Part shown: positions 6,315 through 13,039 of the stretch, in pieces
Position numbering within the stretch: position 1 is the first letter of the stretch
Layout of the letters: each line of letters begins with the position of its first letter
Program-made: the position numbers and the translations under genes
Notes under the pieces: generated by a model
What the model was told of the DNA's origin: nothing
Databases searched by the model: none
What the model saw: only the letters and a program-made list of their open reading frames with translations
NCBI GenBank assembly: GCA_030653405.1
Contig: JAURZO010000141.1
Span: 1-18,043 of the forward strand
Direction of reading: 5' to 3'
Source: Zwartia sp.
GTDB lineage: Bacteria > Pseudomonadota > Gammaproteobacteria > Burkholderiales > Burkholderiaceae_B
DNA length: 18,043 nt

Positions 6315-7361
6315 TTAGCGCATACGGCCGATTTCTCGGGCGCATTCACCCACAAGACTGGGACCGCGATAAATCAGACCGGTATATAGCTGCACAGCAT
6401 TCGCCCCAGCGGCCATTTTTTCTGCAGCCTGCTTGCCTGACATGATGCCACCCACCCCAATGATGGCAAAATCGGACCCGAGCTTCGCACGCAAACGCGT
6501 GATGACTTCGAGTGATCTGGCATGGAGTGGAGCGCCTGACAAGCCACCTGCTTCTTCTGCGTATTTTTGTCCCTGGACCGCATCGCGCGCGAGCGTTGTG
6601 TTGGTCGCGATCACCCCGTCAATGCCATGTCGTGGCAACACTTCCGCAATGATGTCGATTTGTTCTTCGGTCAGATCGGGTGCGATTTTGACTGCGAGCG
6701 GGACACGACGCTGGTGTTGGTCGGCCAGACTCAAACGCCGTGTTGCCAGCTGTGACAACAATTGATCGAGTTCATGCTCGCCTTGCAAGGCACGCAAATT
6801 TTTAGTGTTGGGCGAGGAAATATTGACCGTGATGTAGTCCGCATGCGGGTAGACGCCAGACAAGCCAATCAGATAATCATCCGCAGCGTGTTCCATCGGG
6901 GTGTCTGCATTCTTACCAATATTCAGACCAATGATTCCGCCGCGCTGGCGCCAGGTGCTCCGTTGCACATTCGCTAAAAAGGCATCGAGTCCCTGATTGT
7001 TAAAGCCAAGCCGGTTGATGAGCGCCTGTGACTCTGGGAGGCGAAACATGCGCGGTTTTGGGTTGCCCGCCTGAGCGCGTGGCGTCACCGTCCCGACCTC
7101 AATAAAGCCGAAGCCGAGGTTACCCATGGCATCGATATGCGCCCCATTTTTGTCCAGACCCGCCGCGAGACCTACCGGATTTTGTAGCGTCAGGCCCATC
7201 AGTTGGGTCGGCACGAGCACCTGGCTATGCATAAGACCGCGGGTGAACGAACAATCATAAGCGCGCTGTAACGCGCCAAGCGTCGCTTCGTGGGCAGTTT
7301 CCGCATCGAGCGCGAACAGTGCGTGACGAGCGAGGGGATAGGCTTGAAATAAGATGGACAT
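6315..7361 (-). CDS. pyrD: Dihydroorotate dehydrogenase (quinone), class 2
   Basis: This is the 348-residue membrane-associated FMN enzyme that oxidises dihydroorotate to orotate and passes electrons to the quinone pool, the fourth step of UMP synthesis. The amphipathic N-terminus (about 1-40) typical of class 2 enzymes is present. Clear motifs follow: GLAAGLDKNG, GFIEVGTVTPRAQAGNPKPR, INRLGFNNQG, and NISSPNTKNLR with the catalytic Ser of class 2. Further on are VKIAPDL, ATNTT, AGGLSGAPL and IGVGGIMSG for FMN phosphate binding. Length matches the family norm of about 335-350. It is last in a run of - strand genes, 79 bases after bpt, and is followed by a strong terminator. The ribosome site is weak, which suggests translation helped by read-through from upstream genes. 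Confidence 0.97.
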   Translation of the reverse strand: MSILFQAYPLARHALFALDAETAHEATLGALQRAYDCSFTRGLMHSQVLVPTQLMGLTLQNPVGLAAGLDKNGAHIDAMGNLGFGFIEVGTVTPRAQAGNPKPRMFRLPESQALINRLGFNNQGLDAFLANVQRSTWRQRGGIIGLNIGKNADTPMEHAADDYLIGLSGVYPHADYITVNISSPNTKNLRALQGEHELDQLLSQLATRRLSLADQHQRRVPLAVKIAPDLTEEQIDIIAEVLPRHGIDGVIATNTTLARDAVQGQKYAEEAGGLSGAPLHARSLEVITRLRAKLGSDFAIIGVGGIMSGKQAAEKMAAGANAVQLYTGLIYRGPSLVGECAREIGRMR

Positions 7362-7440
7362 GAGGGTCGTCTAAAAAGGGACAAGTGGAGCGTTCAGCTT
7401 GCGTGAGGGCATGTGAAGCAAACTGTGAGTGCGACGTATT

Positions 7441-8163
7441 TTACTGGGCTGGCTGCCATTGGCCATCTTGGCGATATTCGGCAGGTTTGAACAGCGCCTT
7501 GTAAGCCATTTTTTCACTATTTTCGATCCAGTACCCGAGGTAGAGCCACGGCAAACCAAGCTGTCGACATTGATTGATCTGCCACAGAATGCTGTAGGTG
7601 CCGAGACTGCCACGCGTATCGGGATCATAGAAGGTGTAGACTGAAGATAGGCCCTGCTCGAGAACATCAATAATGGAAACCATGTGGAGCACGCCATCCT
7701 GATCGCGAAATTCCACCAATCGGGTGTTCACCCGACTCGCCAGAAGAAACTCACTGTATTGCTGTCGACCATCCTCGTCTTTGTTAGCGCTTGGGTGGCG
7801 CATGGCCTGATAGCGCGCATAAAGCGCGTAGTGCTCATCGGACCAGGCGAGTTCGGCGATCAGTGGCCTGAGATCCTTATGTCGTTTTGCTGCACGTAAT
7901 TGTGTCCGGGAGGGAGAAAATTGCTCGACATTCACCCGAATCGGGATGCAGGCCTTGCAGTCATCACAGTGAGGACGATAAGTAAACAGCCCGCTGCGCC
8001 GAAAACCTTGGTCGATGAGTTGTGAGTAAGTATCTGCGTGAATCAAATGCCCTGGGGCTGCGACTTGGGAGCGCGCCAGCCGTTCCGGCAGATAGCTGCA
8101 TGGATAAGGTGCCGTGGCATAAAACTGTAGCGTTGCGAAAGGAAGTTCTTTGATTTGGCTCAT
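7441..8163 (-). CDS. bpt: Aspartate/glutamate leucyltransferase (Bpt; arginyltransferase-like)
   Basis: Bpt moves Leu from Leu-tRNA to proteins with N-terminal Asp or Glu, marking them for ClpS/ClpAP degradation. The protein has the family start (LPFATLQFYATAPYPCSYLPERLARSQVA, split here over residues 6-34), the cysteine-rich YRPHCDDCKACIPIRV segment, and the C-terminal ATE domain with YTFYDPDTRGSLGTYSILWQ and YWIENSEKMAYKALFKP. I chose ATG 8163 (240 residues). It has an upstream AGG and gives the usual N-terminus, while extension to a TTG at 8202 adds 13 unmatched residues. It follows aat on the same strand after 120 bases, which fits a shared N-degron function. It is often labelled ate in annotations. 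Confidence 0.93.
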   Translation of the reverse strand: MSQIKELPFATLQFYATAPYPCSYLPERLARSQVAAPGHLIHADTYSQLIDQGFRRSGLFTYRPHCDDCKACIPIRVNVEQFSPSRTQLRAAKRHKDLRPLIAELAWSDEHYALYARYQAMRHPSANKDEDGRQQYSEFLLASRVNTRLVEFRDQDGVLHMVSIIDVLEQGLSSVYTFYDPDTRGSLGTYSILWQINQCRQLGLPWLYLGYWIENSEKMAYKALFKPAEYRQDGQWQPAQ

Positions 8164-8283
8164 GCGTACGCCTGAATCCCAAGCTAAATGCAATGCGCTC
8201 AAGAATAGTACAGATTAGTCACTAACACGAGGGTTCGCCCTGTCGCGTTGGGGGTGACGCTTTCCGTGCCCCGTGATGAGCGG

Positions 8284-9048
8284 TCAGGCGGTCGCAGGAA
8301 GTCTGGCAAGTGGGTGCAACACACCTTGCTGATCAAGCACGCCGGGGTGCCAGGCCACATTAGGCTCTTGGACACGCCTGTGGACATGCTCTAAAAATCG
8401 ATCTCTAGGAACAACTGTGGCACCGAGCGAAGCAAGATGGTCCGTTTTCATTTGGCAGTCGATCCAGTCCACGCCTTGTTGCTTCAAAAATGCAACCAGG
8501 TGCACAAAGGCGATTTTGGAGGCGTCGTTGGCGCGACTGAACATGGACTCACCGAAAAACATGCGGCCTAGGCTCACTCCGTAGAGGCCCCCGACTAGTT
8601 CGCCATCCATCCATGTTTCAATGCTGTGGACCTGTCCAACAAGATGCCACGCTTCATAGGCGAGCTGCATTTCTTGCGTAATCCAGGTGCCGGGCTGCCC
8701 TTCCCGAGCAGAGCGGGCACAAGATCGAATCACAGAGCCAAAGGCTGTGTCGACTTTGACCACCGTGCTGAAGTCGCCCTGCGTTTGCGCACGAGCCATT
8801 TTGCGCAGTCTCTTACTCAGTGAGTGGGAAATGTGCAACGCCTCGCACTTTAGAACCATACGTGGATCAGGTGACCACCATAAGGGGGGCTCATCCTGAG
8901 AAAACCAAGGGAAAATACCTCGGTTATAGGCCATGCGCAAACGCTCAATCGACAAATCCGCACCTGCTGCGAGCAGGCCGGGTGGGTCTTTGAGCGCGTG
9001 CTGAACGGGTGGAAAGGGCGTGTCAGATTCGAGCCAGAGCAGATTCAT
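8284..9048 (-). CDS. aat: Leucyl/phenylalanyl-tRNA--protein transferase
   Basis: Aat transfers Leu or Phe from aminoacyl-tRNA to the N-terminus of proteins beginning with Arg or Lys, creating N-degrons read by ClpS. The 254-residue sequence has the family hallmark block: FPPVQHALKDPPGLLAAGADLS, then RLRMAYNRGIFPWFS and PPLWWSPDPRMVL. Later come ETWMDGELVGGLYGVSLGRMFFGESMFS and WIDCQMKTDHLASLGA. Length fits the family (about 230-250). Start ATG 9048 has an AGAGG ribosome site. It lies 23 bases after the Nudix gene and 120 bases before bpt, so both secondary N-degron destabilising enzymes are made from one strand and probably one transcript. Confidence 0.97.
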   Translation of the reverse strand: MNLLWLESDTPFPPVQHALKDPPGLLAAGADLSIERLRMAYNRGIFPWFSQDEPPLWWSPDPRMVLKCEALHISHSLSKRLRKMARAQTQGDFSTVVKVDTAFGSVIRSCARSAREGQPGTWITQEMQLAYEAWHLVGQVHSIETWMDGELVGGLYGVSLGRMFFGESMFSRANDASKIAFVHLVAFLKQQGVDWIDCQMKTDHLASLGATVVPRDRFLEHVHRRVQEPNVAWHPGVLDQQGVLHPLARLPATA

Positions 9049-9071
9049 GAGAACCTCTTGGGCACAATCGA

Positions 9072-9650
9072 CTAGCGGTTGATCGCAAGTGAGTAGTGGT
9101 GCATCTCAAAGTGCTGATGCGCCCGATCATGAAAATAGTGCTTGAGCGTTGTCGAGACCGAGCGAAACGCGAGGTTATCCCAAGGGATCTCGTCTTGCCC
9201 ATACCATTTGGCTTCGAGCGTCTCTGGTCCAGGGTCAAGTTCAGGCCCAAGTGCCTCAGCCAGAAAATACACATGCACCTGGTCGACTTGAGGAATATCG
9301 ATGACGGTGTAGAGCTTGCCAAGCGCAATGCGCACGCCAGCCTCTTCTTGCGTCTCGCGCTCAGCCCCTTGAGACATGCTTTCGCTGAGTTCCATGAAGC
9401 CAGCAGGTAAGGTCCAAGTATTGGCGCGTGGCTCGATGGCGCGCAGACACAGCAACACCTTGTCATCCCAGACCGGCAACGTCCCTACGACGAGTCTGGG
9501 ATTTTGGTAATGGACAGCGCCACAGCTCTCGCATAGATCACGCGGACGATTGTCCCCATCGAGAACGCGATGGGTATTGAGCGTTCCGCATTGACTGCAA
9601 AATTTTTGTTGACGCGGGGCGGGGAAATAAAAGCTGGGTTCGTGGCTCAT
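9072..9650 (-). CDS. Zinc-ribbon Nudix hydrolase
   Basis: This is a 192-residue protein. An N-terminal zinc ribbon (FCSQCG with C18/C21 and LCESCG with C40/C43) precedes a Nudix fold. The Nudix box begins at G84 (GFMELSE) and continues to R98, E99, E102, E103 and G105 (RETQEEAGV), so the metal-binding glutamates are intact. The protein resembles the zinc-ribbon Nudix proteins found across Betaproteobacteria, distantly like NudC, but it lacks enough of NudC to assign NADH or RNA-cap hydrolysis. A nucleoside-diphosphate-linked substrate is the safe prediction. It is packed between the unknown-function gene (4 bases) and aat (23 bases), so it is in an operon. Confidence 0.9.
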   Translation of the reverse strand: MSHEPSFYFPAPRQQKFCSQCGTLNTHRVLDGDNRPRDLCESCGAVHYQNPRLVVGTLPVWDDKVLLCLRAIEPRANTWTLPAGFMELSESMSQGAERETQEEAGVRIALGKLYTVIDIPQVDQVHVYFLAEALGPELDPGPETLEAKWYGQDEIPWDNLAFRSVSTTLKHYFHDRAHQHFEMHHYSLAINR

Positions 9651-9654
9651 CGGC

Positions 9655-10302
9655 TTATTTTAAGGCTAAGGCCGGTGAAATGGGGGTACTCGGCCCAGGG
9701 TTACTGACAAATCGTAACGTCTTCGGAATGTCAGTTGAGGCAAGCCACTTCAGTTCAGCAGGCTTTTGCAGGGCCAAAAAGTGTTGTTGTGGGTCGAGGA
9801 GGGTCGCCACACTGGCGCTTGGCGTGTGAGTTTGCGCTTCAAGCACCTCAAGGAGCGAGCGCCCGTCGCGACTGCGCAGCACCTCTGCGAGGGCGGTTAA
9901 ATCTCGGTCGTCAATACGCGCCGCGCCGCAGTCCGTTTGGGCATACAGTTGGCCTGTTTCATCGGCGTACCATGCTGAAACGTGCTGGACAGTCTGGCCG
10001 TTATGGGTGGTCAGCGCATGCCTCGAGGGATCCACATGAACGATCAAGGGAGCCGCATCCAAGCGCACGTACACGCGTTGTGGACCATTTTGAAAGTACC
10101 ATGCGCCGTCAGGTTGTCTCGTATAGTTACGACCAATAAACCCCAAAATCTGCGTGTTAGTGATCCCCTGGCCCGGCCCGCCGAGCTGGGCATCGCCCAA
10201 GGGGTGCAAGCGCCATGCTCCACGTGCGGTGAGTGACAGCCAGCCATAGACGGCCGGCACATCTGGCCACCGTTTGACTGCGTCAAGGACTGACTGATCC
10301 AT
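9655..10302 (-). CDS. Conserved Burkholderiales protein of unknown function
   Basis: This is a 215-residue soluble protein with no signal peptide or membrane segment. It starts DQSVLDAVKRWPDVPAVYGWLSLTARGAWRL and has a conserved-looking core NTQILGFIGRNYTRQPDGAWYFQNGPQRVYVRLDAAPLIV. This N-terminal block resembles a DUF family known from Burkholderia and relatives, whose number I cannot give with certainty. The many aromatic and Gly residues suggest a beta-rich fold. The C-terminal third (about 145-215) looks less conserved. Its start lies within the last codons of the MFS gene (20-base overlap) and the Nudix start follows after 4 bases, so translation is likely coupled. No function is proposed. 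Confidence 0.8.
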   Translation of the reverse strand: MDQSVLDAVKRWPDVPAVYGWLSLTARGAWRLHPLGDAQLGGPGQGITNTQILGFIGRNYTRQPDGAWYFQNGPQRVYVRLDAAPLIVHVDPSRHALTTHNGQTVQHVSAWYADETGQLYAQTDCGAARIDDRDLTALAEVLRSRDGRSLLEVLEAQTHTPSASVATLLDPQQHFLALQKPAELKWLASTDIPKTLRFVSNPGPSTPISPALALK

Positions 10303-11539
10303 TGGGTTTTCTCGCTAAAAACCAAAACATACTCAGAAACTGCAGTACGACCAAGCAACCCATTGCGCCCGTCAAGGCTTGTGCCGAGTCGTAGCCAAAT
10401 CCCTGGAACAAGTCAGTGATCAAGCCGAACCCCCACTGCACAGCGAACGCTCCCACAAAGACCATCAGGTTATAGGTGGTCAGGATGCGTCCTGCAATGT
10501 GTTTGGGAAAAGCTAAAGCAATTTGGGTCTGCAATAAAAACATGGCCGGTACCATGATGGAAAGGATCAGCCACATGACCCATGAGTGGGGGCCATGCCA
10601 GAACACGATCACGGCGAAACAGATCGGGATCCAGATTAGCGCGCAAAGCGACTGCGTCGAGAGTGAGATGCCGCGTTTGATCAAGCGCGGGCTCAGAGAA
10701 CCCATCAAGATATAAGCAACCAAAATCATGGCATTCAAGTAGAGCAAGCTCTGACTCGCCTGCTCTGGTGTCATCCCCAGTACGCCGGTAAACCAGGGAC
10801 CCGCCCAAAGTGTCTGAAGCGCACCAAAGCCCCCAACGATAAAAATCGTGGGTGGGATGGCTTGGACCATGAGTGGATGTTTGCACAAGGTCAAAAAGCC
10901 ACCATCGCTTTTTTGGGCACCAGGTGAAGTGCCTTGTCGATCCAGATCGCCAGCAAAAAAGTAAATCGCCAGCGCGCTTAACACCAGCAAGACCGCGATC
11001 AGACCAAAAGAGGGGCGCCAGCCAATCCATTCAGCAAGCAGCAGCGCAGGCTGGGTGGCGACCAGCGCCCCCGAGGTCCCGGCAATGAGCATGTACATGA
11101 CCAGGCGAGGTTGCTGTTCGGCTGGAAAACAACGCCGGAAGTAGGAGTAGGCGGCCATCAGGCAAGCAGAGACGCCCATGCCGATGAGCATGCGCCCAAC
11201 AGAGAGTAACCATAGGGCTTCGCTGGTCGCCATGATGACGGCACCTAGCGCGGCGACTAATAAAAGTGATGATTCGGTGCGCCGCGCGCCATGCCGGTCG
11301 AGCCAAATGCCCACTGGAATTTGTACGGCGCTAAAGGCCAGAAAATAGGCGGAAGTCAACCAGCCCAATTCGCCAGCAGAAAGGTTTAGATCCGTAGCAA
11401 GCAAAGGCGCAATCGCGGCGTTGACGGACCGCAGCACATAGGACAAAAAATAGCCGCAGGCAAAAACCAACACAATGCGAAAGGCGGCAAAGCCTTTGGG
11501 CGTGTCGTGATGGAGTTGGGGTCGAGTTACTGTTGTCAC
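10283..11539 (-). CDS. MFS transporter
   Basis: This is a major facilitator superfamily permease with about 12 membrane segments. The first half carries the loop 2-3 signature GIWLDRHGARR and GRMLIGMGVSACLMAAYSYFRR. A polar central loop (DLDRQGTSPGAQKSDGG) divides the halves. Substrate is unknown; the layout resembles the sugar-phosphate/anion or nitrate-sulfonate type only in general form. I place the start at GTG 11539 (418 residues), preceded by GAAAGG six bases upstream. The longer frame reaching 11677 would run through tRNA-Cys and adds an unrelated hydrophilic stretch, so it is rejected. A GGCGCC hairpin covers the ribosome site. It overlaps the following gene by 20 bases. Confidence 0.9.
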   Translation of the reverse strand: MTTVTRPQLHHDTPKGFAAFRIVLVFACGYFLSYVLRSVNAAIAPLLATDLNLSAGELGWLTSAYFLAFSAVQIPVGIWLDRHGARRTESSLLLVAALGAVIMATSEALWLLSVGRMLIGMGVSACLMAAYSYFRRCFPAEQQPRLVMYMLIAGTSGALVATQPALLLAEWIGWRPSFGLIAVLLVLSALAIYFFAGDLDRQGTSPGAQKSDGGFLTLCKHPLMVQAIPPTIFIVGGFGALQTLWAGPWFTGVLGMTPEQASQSLLYLNAMILVAYILMGSLSPRLIKRGISLSTQSLCALIWIPICFAVIVFWHGPHSWVMWLILSIMVPAMFLLQTQIALAFPKHIAGRILTTYNLMVFVGAFAVQWGFGLITDLFQGFGYDSAQALTGAMGCLVVLQFLSMFWFLARKPNGSVSP

Positions 11540-11541
11540 CT

Positions 11542-11563
11542 GGCGCCTTTCGTGCGGGGCGCC
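11542..11563 (-). promoter_or_regulatory. Hairpin over the ribosome site of the MFS gene
   Basis: On the - strand GGCGCC (11558-11563), a 10-nt loop and GGCGCC (11542-11547) can pair as a short, very GC-rich stem. The loop contains the CGAAA of the GAAAGG ribosome site and the second arm reaches to two bases before the GTG start. It could limit initiation, or define the 3' trailer of the tRNA-Cys transcript. There is no T run, so it is not a standard terminator. Confidence 0.35.
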
Positions 11564-11617
11564 TGGGATGAAGCGCTCGCCATTTTTATGTGCTGCGCGC
11601 TTGTCGTTACTATGTGT

Positions 11618-11691
11618 TGGAGGCGCAACCCGGAATCGAACCGAGCTACACGGATTTGCAATCCGCTGCATAACCACTCTGCCATTGCGCC
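11618..11691 (-). tRNA. tRNA-Cys (GCA anticodon)
   Basis: On the - strand the sequence begins GGCGCAATGGCAGAG and ends GGGTTGCGCCTCCA, with an encoded CCA (11618-11620) and U discriminator, 74 nt in all. The anticodon arm CGGATTGCAAATCCG holds GCA for cysteine codons, and the T arm has GGTTCGATTCC. It lies upstream of the MFS gene on the same strand, with no terminator in the 78-base gap. Confidence 0.97.
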
Positions 11692-11716
11692 AACACGAAG
11701 CATTACGCAGGCGCAG

Positions 11717-11744
11717 ATCATACTACAAAAGAGCTTTTTAACAG
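11717..11744 (-). promoter_or_regulatory. Probable promoter of tRNA-Cys
   Basis: On the - strand TATGAT (11717-11722) matches 5 of 6 -10 positions. CTGTTA (11739-11744) is a weak -35, with a 16-base spacer. The bases after the -10 are GC-rich (CTGCGCC), as in stringently controlled stable-RNA promoters. The start would be near 11710, about 20 bases before the mature tRNA. Read-through could also serve the MFS-to-pyrD genes. Confidence 0.45.
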
Positions 11745-11846
11745 CTTAGACAACAAACTATACTCATGCTCAGACCTGTTGCACGGTCAGCGGATGACGC
11801 AAAACGTGTGTAAGGGCTTATTTGATAAACAAATCTGGAGACAACC

Positions 11847-12833
11847 ATGAAAACAGTCATTAAGCGTCGGATACTGATGCAAGCAGGAGCGTGTGCCCTC
11901 ATGTTGGCGGCGAACGGAGCCTACGCGCAGGCGACAGACTGGCCCACCAAGCCTGTGACCTTGATCGTTCCTTTCCCCGCTGGCGGCGGAACTGATGCGT
12001 TCGCACGACCGATGGCTGCCGTATTAAGCAAATCCCTTGGCAAGCAAATCGTGATTGACAACCGCGGCGGTGCTGGCGGTAATCTCGGCGCAGGTATTGC
12101 GGCCAAGGCTGCCCCGGACGGCTACACGTTGTTTATGGGTGCCGTCCACCACTCAATAGCGCCTTCGATGTATCCGAAACTCGATTACGACCTCCAAAAG
12201 GACTTTGTGCCGATTGCGTTGGTTGCCCGAGTCCCTCAGGTTTTAGTCGTCAATCCTCAAAAAGTACCCGGTGACTTTAAAGCCTTTATGAATCAAGTGA
12301 ATGCCAACCCCGGCAAATTGAATTACGGCTCTGCAGGCAGTGGCACTTCGCACCATTTGGCGGGAGAGTTGTTCAAGATCCAGTCCAAGACAAATATCGC
12401 GCATATTCCCTACCGTGGCGCGGGCCCTGCACTCCAAGGTTTGATGGCGGGCGACGTGGACATGATGTTTGATGGATTGGGATCTTCGTCAGCGCACATC
12501 AAGTCTGGAAGGATCAAGCCGCTGATGGTGGCGGGTGCGCAACGCAACCCCGCAATTCCGGACGTGCCGAGCGCTGCGGAGCTTGGCTTGCCTGATTACA
12601 CCGTCAGTACTTGGTACGCGATTTGGGCCCCTAAAGGCACTCCTCCCGCTGTTCAGGCCAAACTGATCGATGAAATCAAAAAACTGTCCAAAGACGACAC
12701 GATCGTGAAGGTATGGGCGACCAACGGTGCAGAGTTTCCGGATTTGAGCGGTCTACAGTTTGGCGCATTTGTGGACAGTGAAATCAAGCGTTGGGCAGAG
12801 GTCGTCAAAACCTCTGGCGCCAAGCTTGACTAA
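11847..12833 (+). CDS. Bug-type (TctC) tripartite tricarboxylate transporter substrate-binding protein
   Basis: This is a 328-residue periplasmic solute-binding protein. A signal peptide with a basic start (KTVIKRR) and hydrophobic core ends at AYA-QA, cleavage expected after residue 27. The mature start ATDWPTKPVTLIVPFPAGGGTDAFAR is diagnostic of the Bug family, followed by IVIDNRGGAGGNLGAGIAAKAAPDGYTL, YGSAGSGTSHHLAGELF, IPYRGAGPALQGLMAGDVDMMFD and a late WYAIWAPKGTP. Bug proteins bind small carboxylates, amino acids or amides and may deliver them to TctAB permeases. No tctA or tctB is nearby, so this is an orphan, as is common in Alcaligenaceae. The ligand cannot be read from the sequence. 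A clear GGAG ribosome site precedes the ATG. Confidence 0.95.
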   Translation: MKTVIKRRILMQAGACALMLAANGAYAQATDWPTKPVTLIVPFPAGGGTDAFARPMAAVLSKSLGKQIVIDNRGGAGGNLGAGIAAKAAPDGYTLFMGAVHHSIAPSMYPKLDYDLQKDFVPIALVARVPQVLVVNPQKVPGDFKAFMNQVNANPGKLNYGSAGSGTSHHLAGELFKIQSKTNIAHIPYRGAGPALQGLMAGDVDMMFDGLGSSSAHIKSGRIKPLMVAGAQRNPAIPDVPSAAELGLPDYTVSTWYAIWAPKGTPPAVQAKLIDEIKKLSKDDTIVKVWATNGAEFPDLSGLQFGAFVDSEIKRWAEVVKTSGAKLD

Positions 12834-12861
12834 GTGTGTTGAAAATAAAACAGCTGAAAAC

Positions 12862-12891
12862 AAAAAAGCCTGACTTGCGTCAGGCTTTTTT
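12862..12891 (+). terminator. Bidirectional Rho-independent terminator between the Bug gene and tRNA-Gly
   Basis: A perfect 13-bp stem, AAAAAAGCCTGAC (12862-12874) with GTCAGGCTTTTTT (12879-12891), encloses a TTGC loop. T tracts form on both strands. It lies 28 bases after the Bug stop and 8 bases beyond the 3' end of the converging tRNA-Gly, so it can end both transcripts. Confidence 0.9.
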
Positions 12892-12899
12892 GCCGAATT

Positions 12900-12975
12900 T
12901 GGAGCGGGAGACGAGGCTCGAACTCGCGACCTCAACCTTGGCAAGGTTGCGCTCTACCAACTGAGCTACTCCCGC
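12900..12975 (-). tRNA. tRNA-Gly (GCC anticodon)
   Basis: On the - strand it reads GCGGGAGTAGCTCAGTTGG at the 5' end and GTCTCCCGCTCCA at the 3' end, with CCA encoded (12900-12902), 76 nt. The anticodon arm AACCTTGCCAAGGTT shows GCC. The T arm GAGTTCGAGCCTC is standard. It is divergent from murB and ends at the shared terminator at 12862-12891. Confidence 0.97.
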
Positions 12976-12980
12976 TTTGA

Positions 12981-13009
12981 CTTCGCAAAAAACGTTGTTT
13001 CGTGCGAAG
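12981..13009. repeat. Inverted repeat between tRNA-Gly and murB
   Basis: CTTCGCA (12981-12987) and TGCGAAG (13003-13009) form a perfect 7-bp inverted repeat around a 15-base centre, in the 64-bp divergent spacer. It lies where both promoters must lie. It could be an operator or chance. Tentative murB promoter hexamers are TTGTTT (12995-13000) and TATATC (13018-13023), 17 bases apart, both weak. Confidence 0.35.
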
Positions 13010-13039
13010 ACCAAAACTATATCATAACTACCCACCTGT

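Noticed and set aside
8164..8202. Longer Bpt protein starting at TTG 8202
   Set aside because: The extra 13 residues do not resemble the family, whose N-terminus matches from ATG 8163, where an upstream AGG is present.
10470..11306. Alternative - strand frames of 186 and 91 residues inside the MFS gene
   Set aside because: They are out-of-frame shadows, rich in His, Arg and Trp without family motifs, while the main frame has clear membrane segments.
11540..11677. N-terminal extension of the MFS protein up to an ATG at 11677
   Set aside because: It would be translated through tRNA-Cys, is hydrophilic and unlike MFS proteins, and GTG 11539 has a proper ribosome site.
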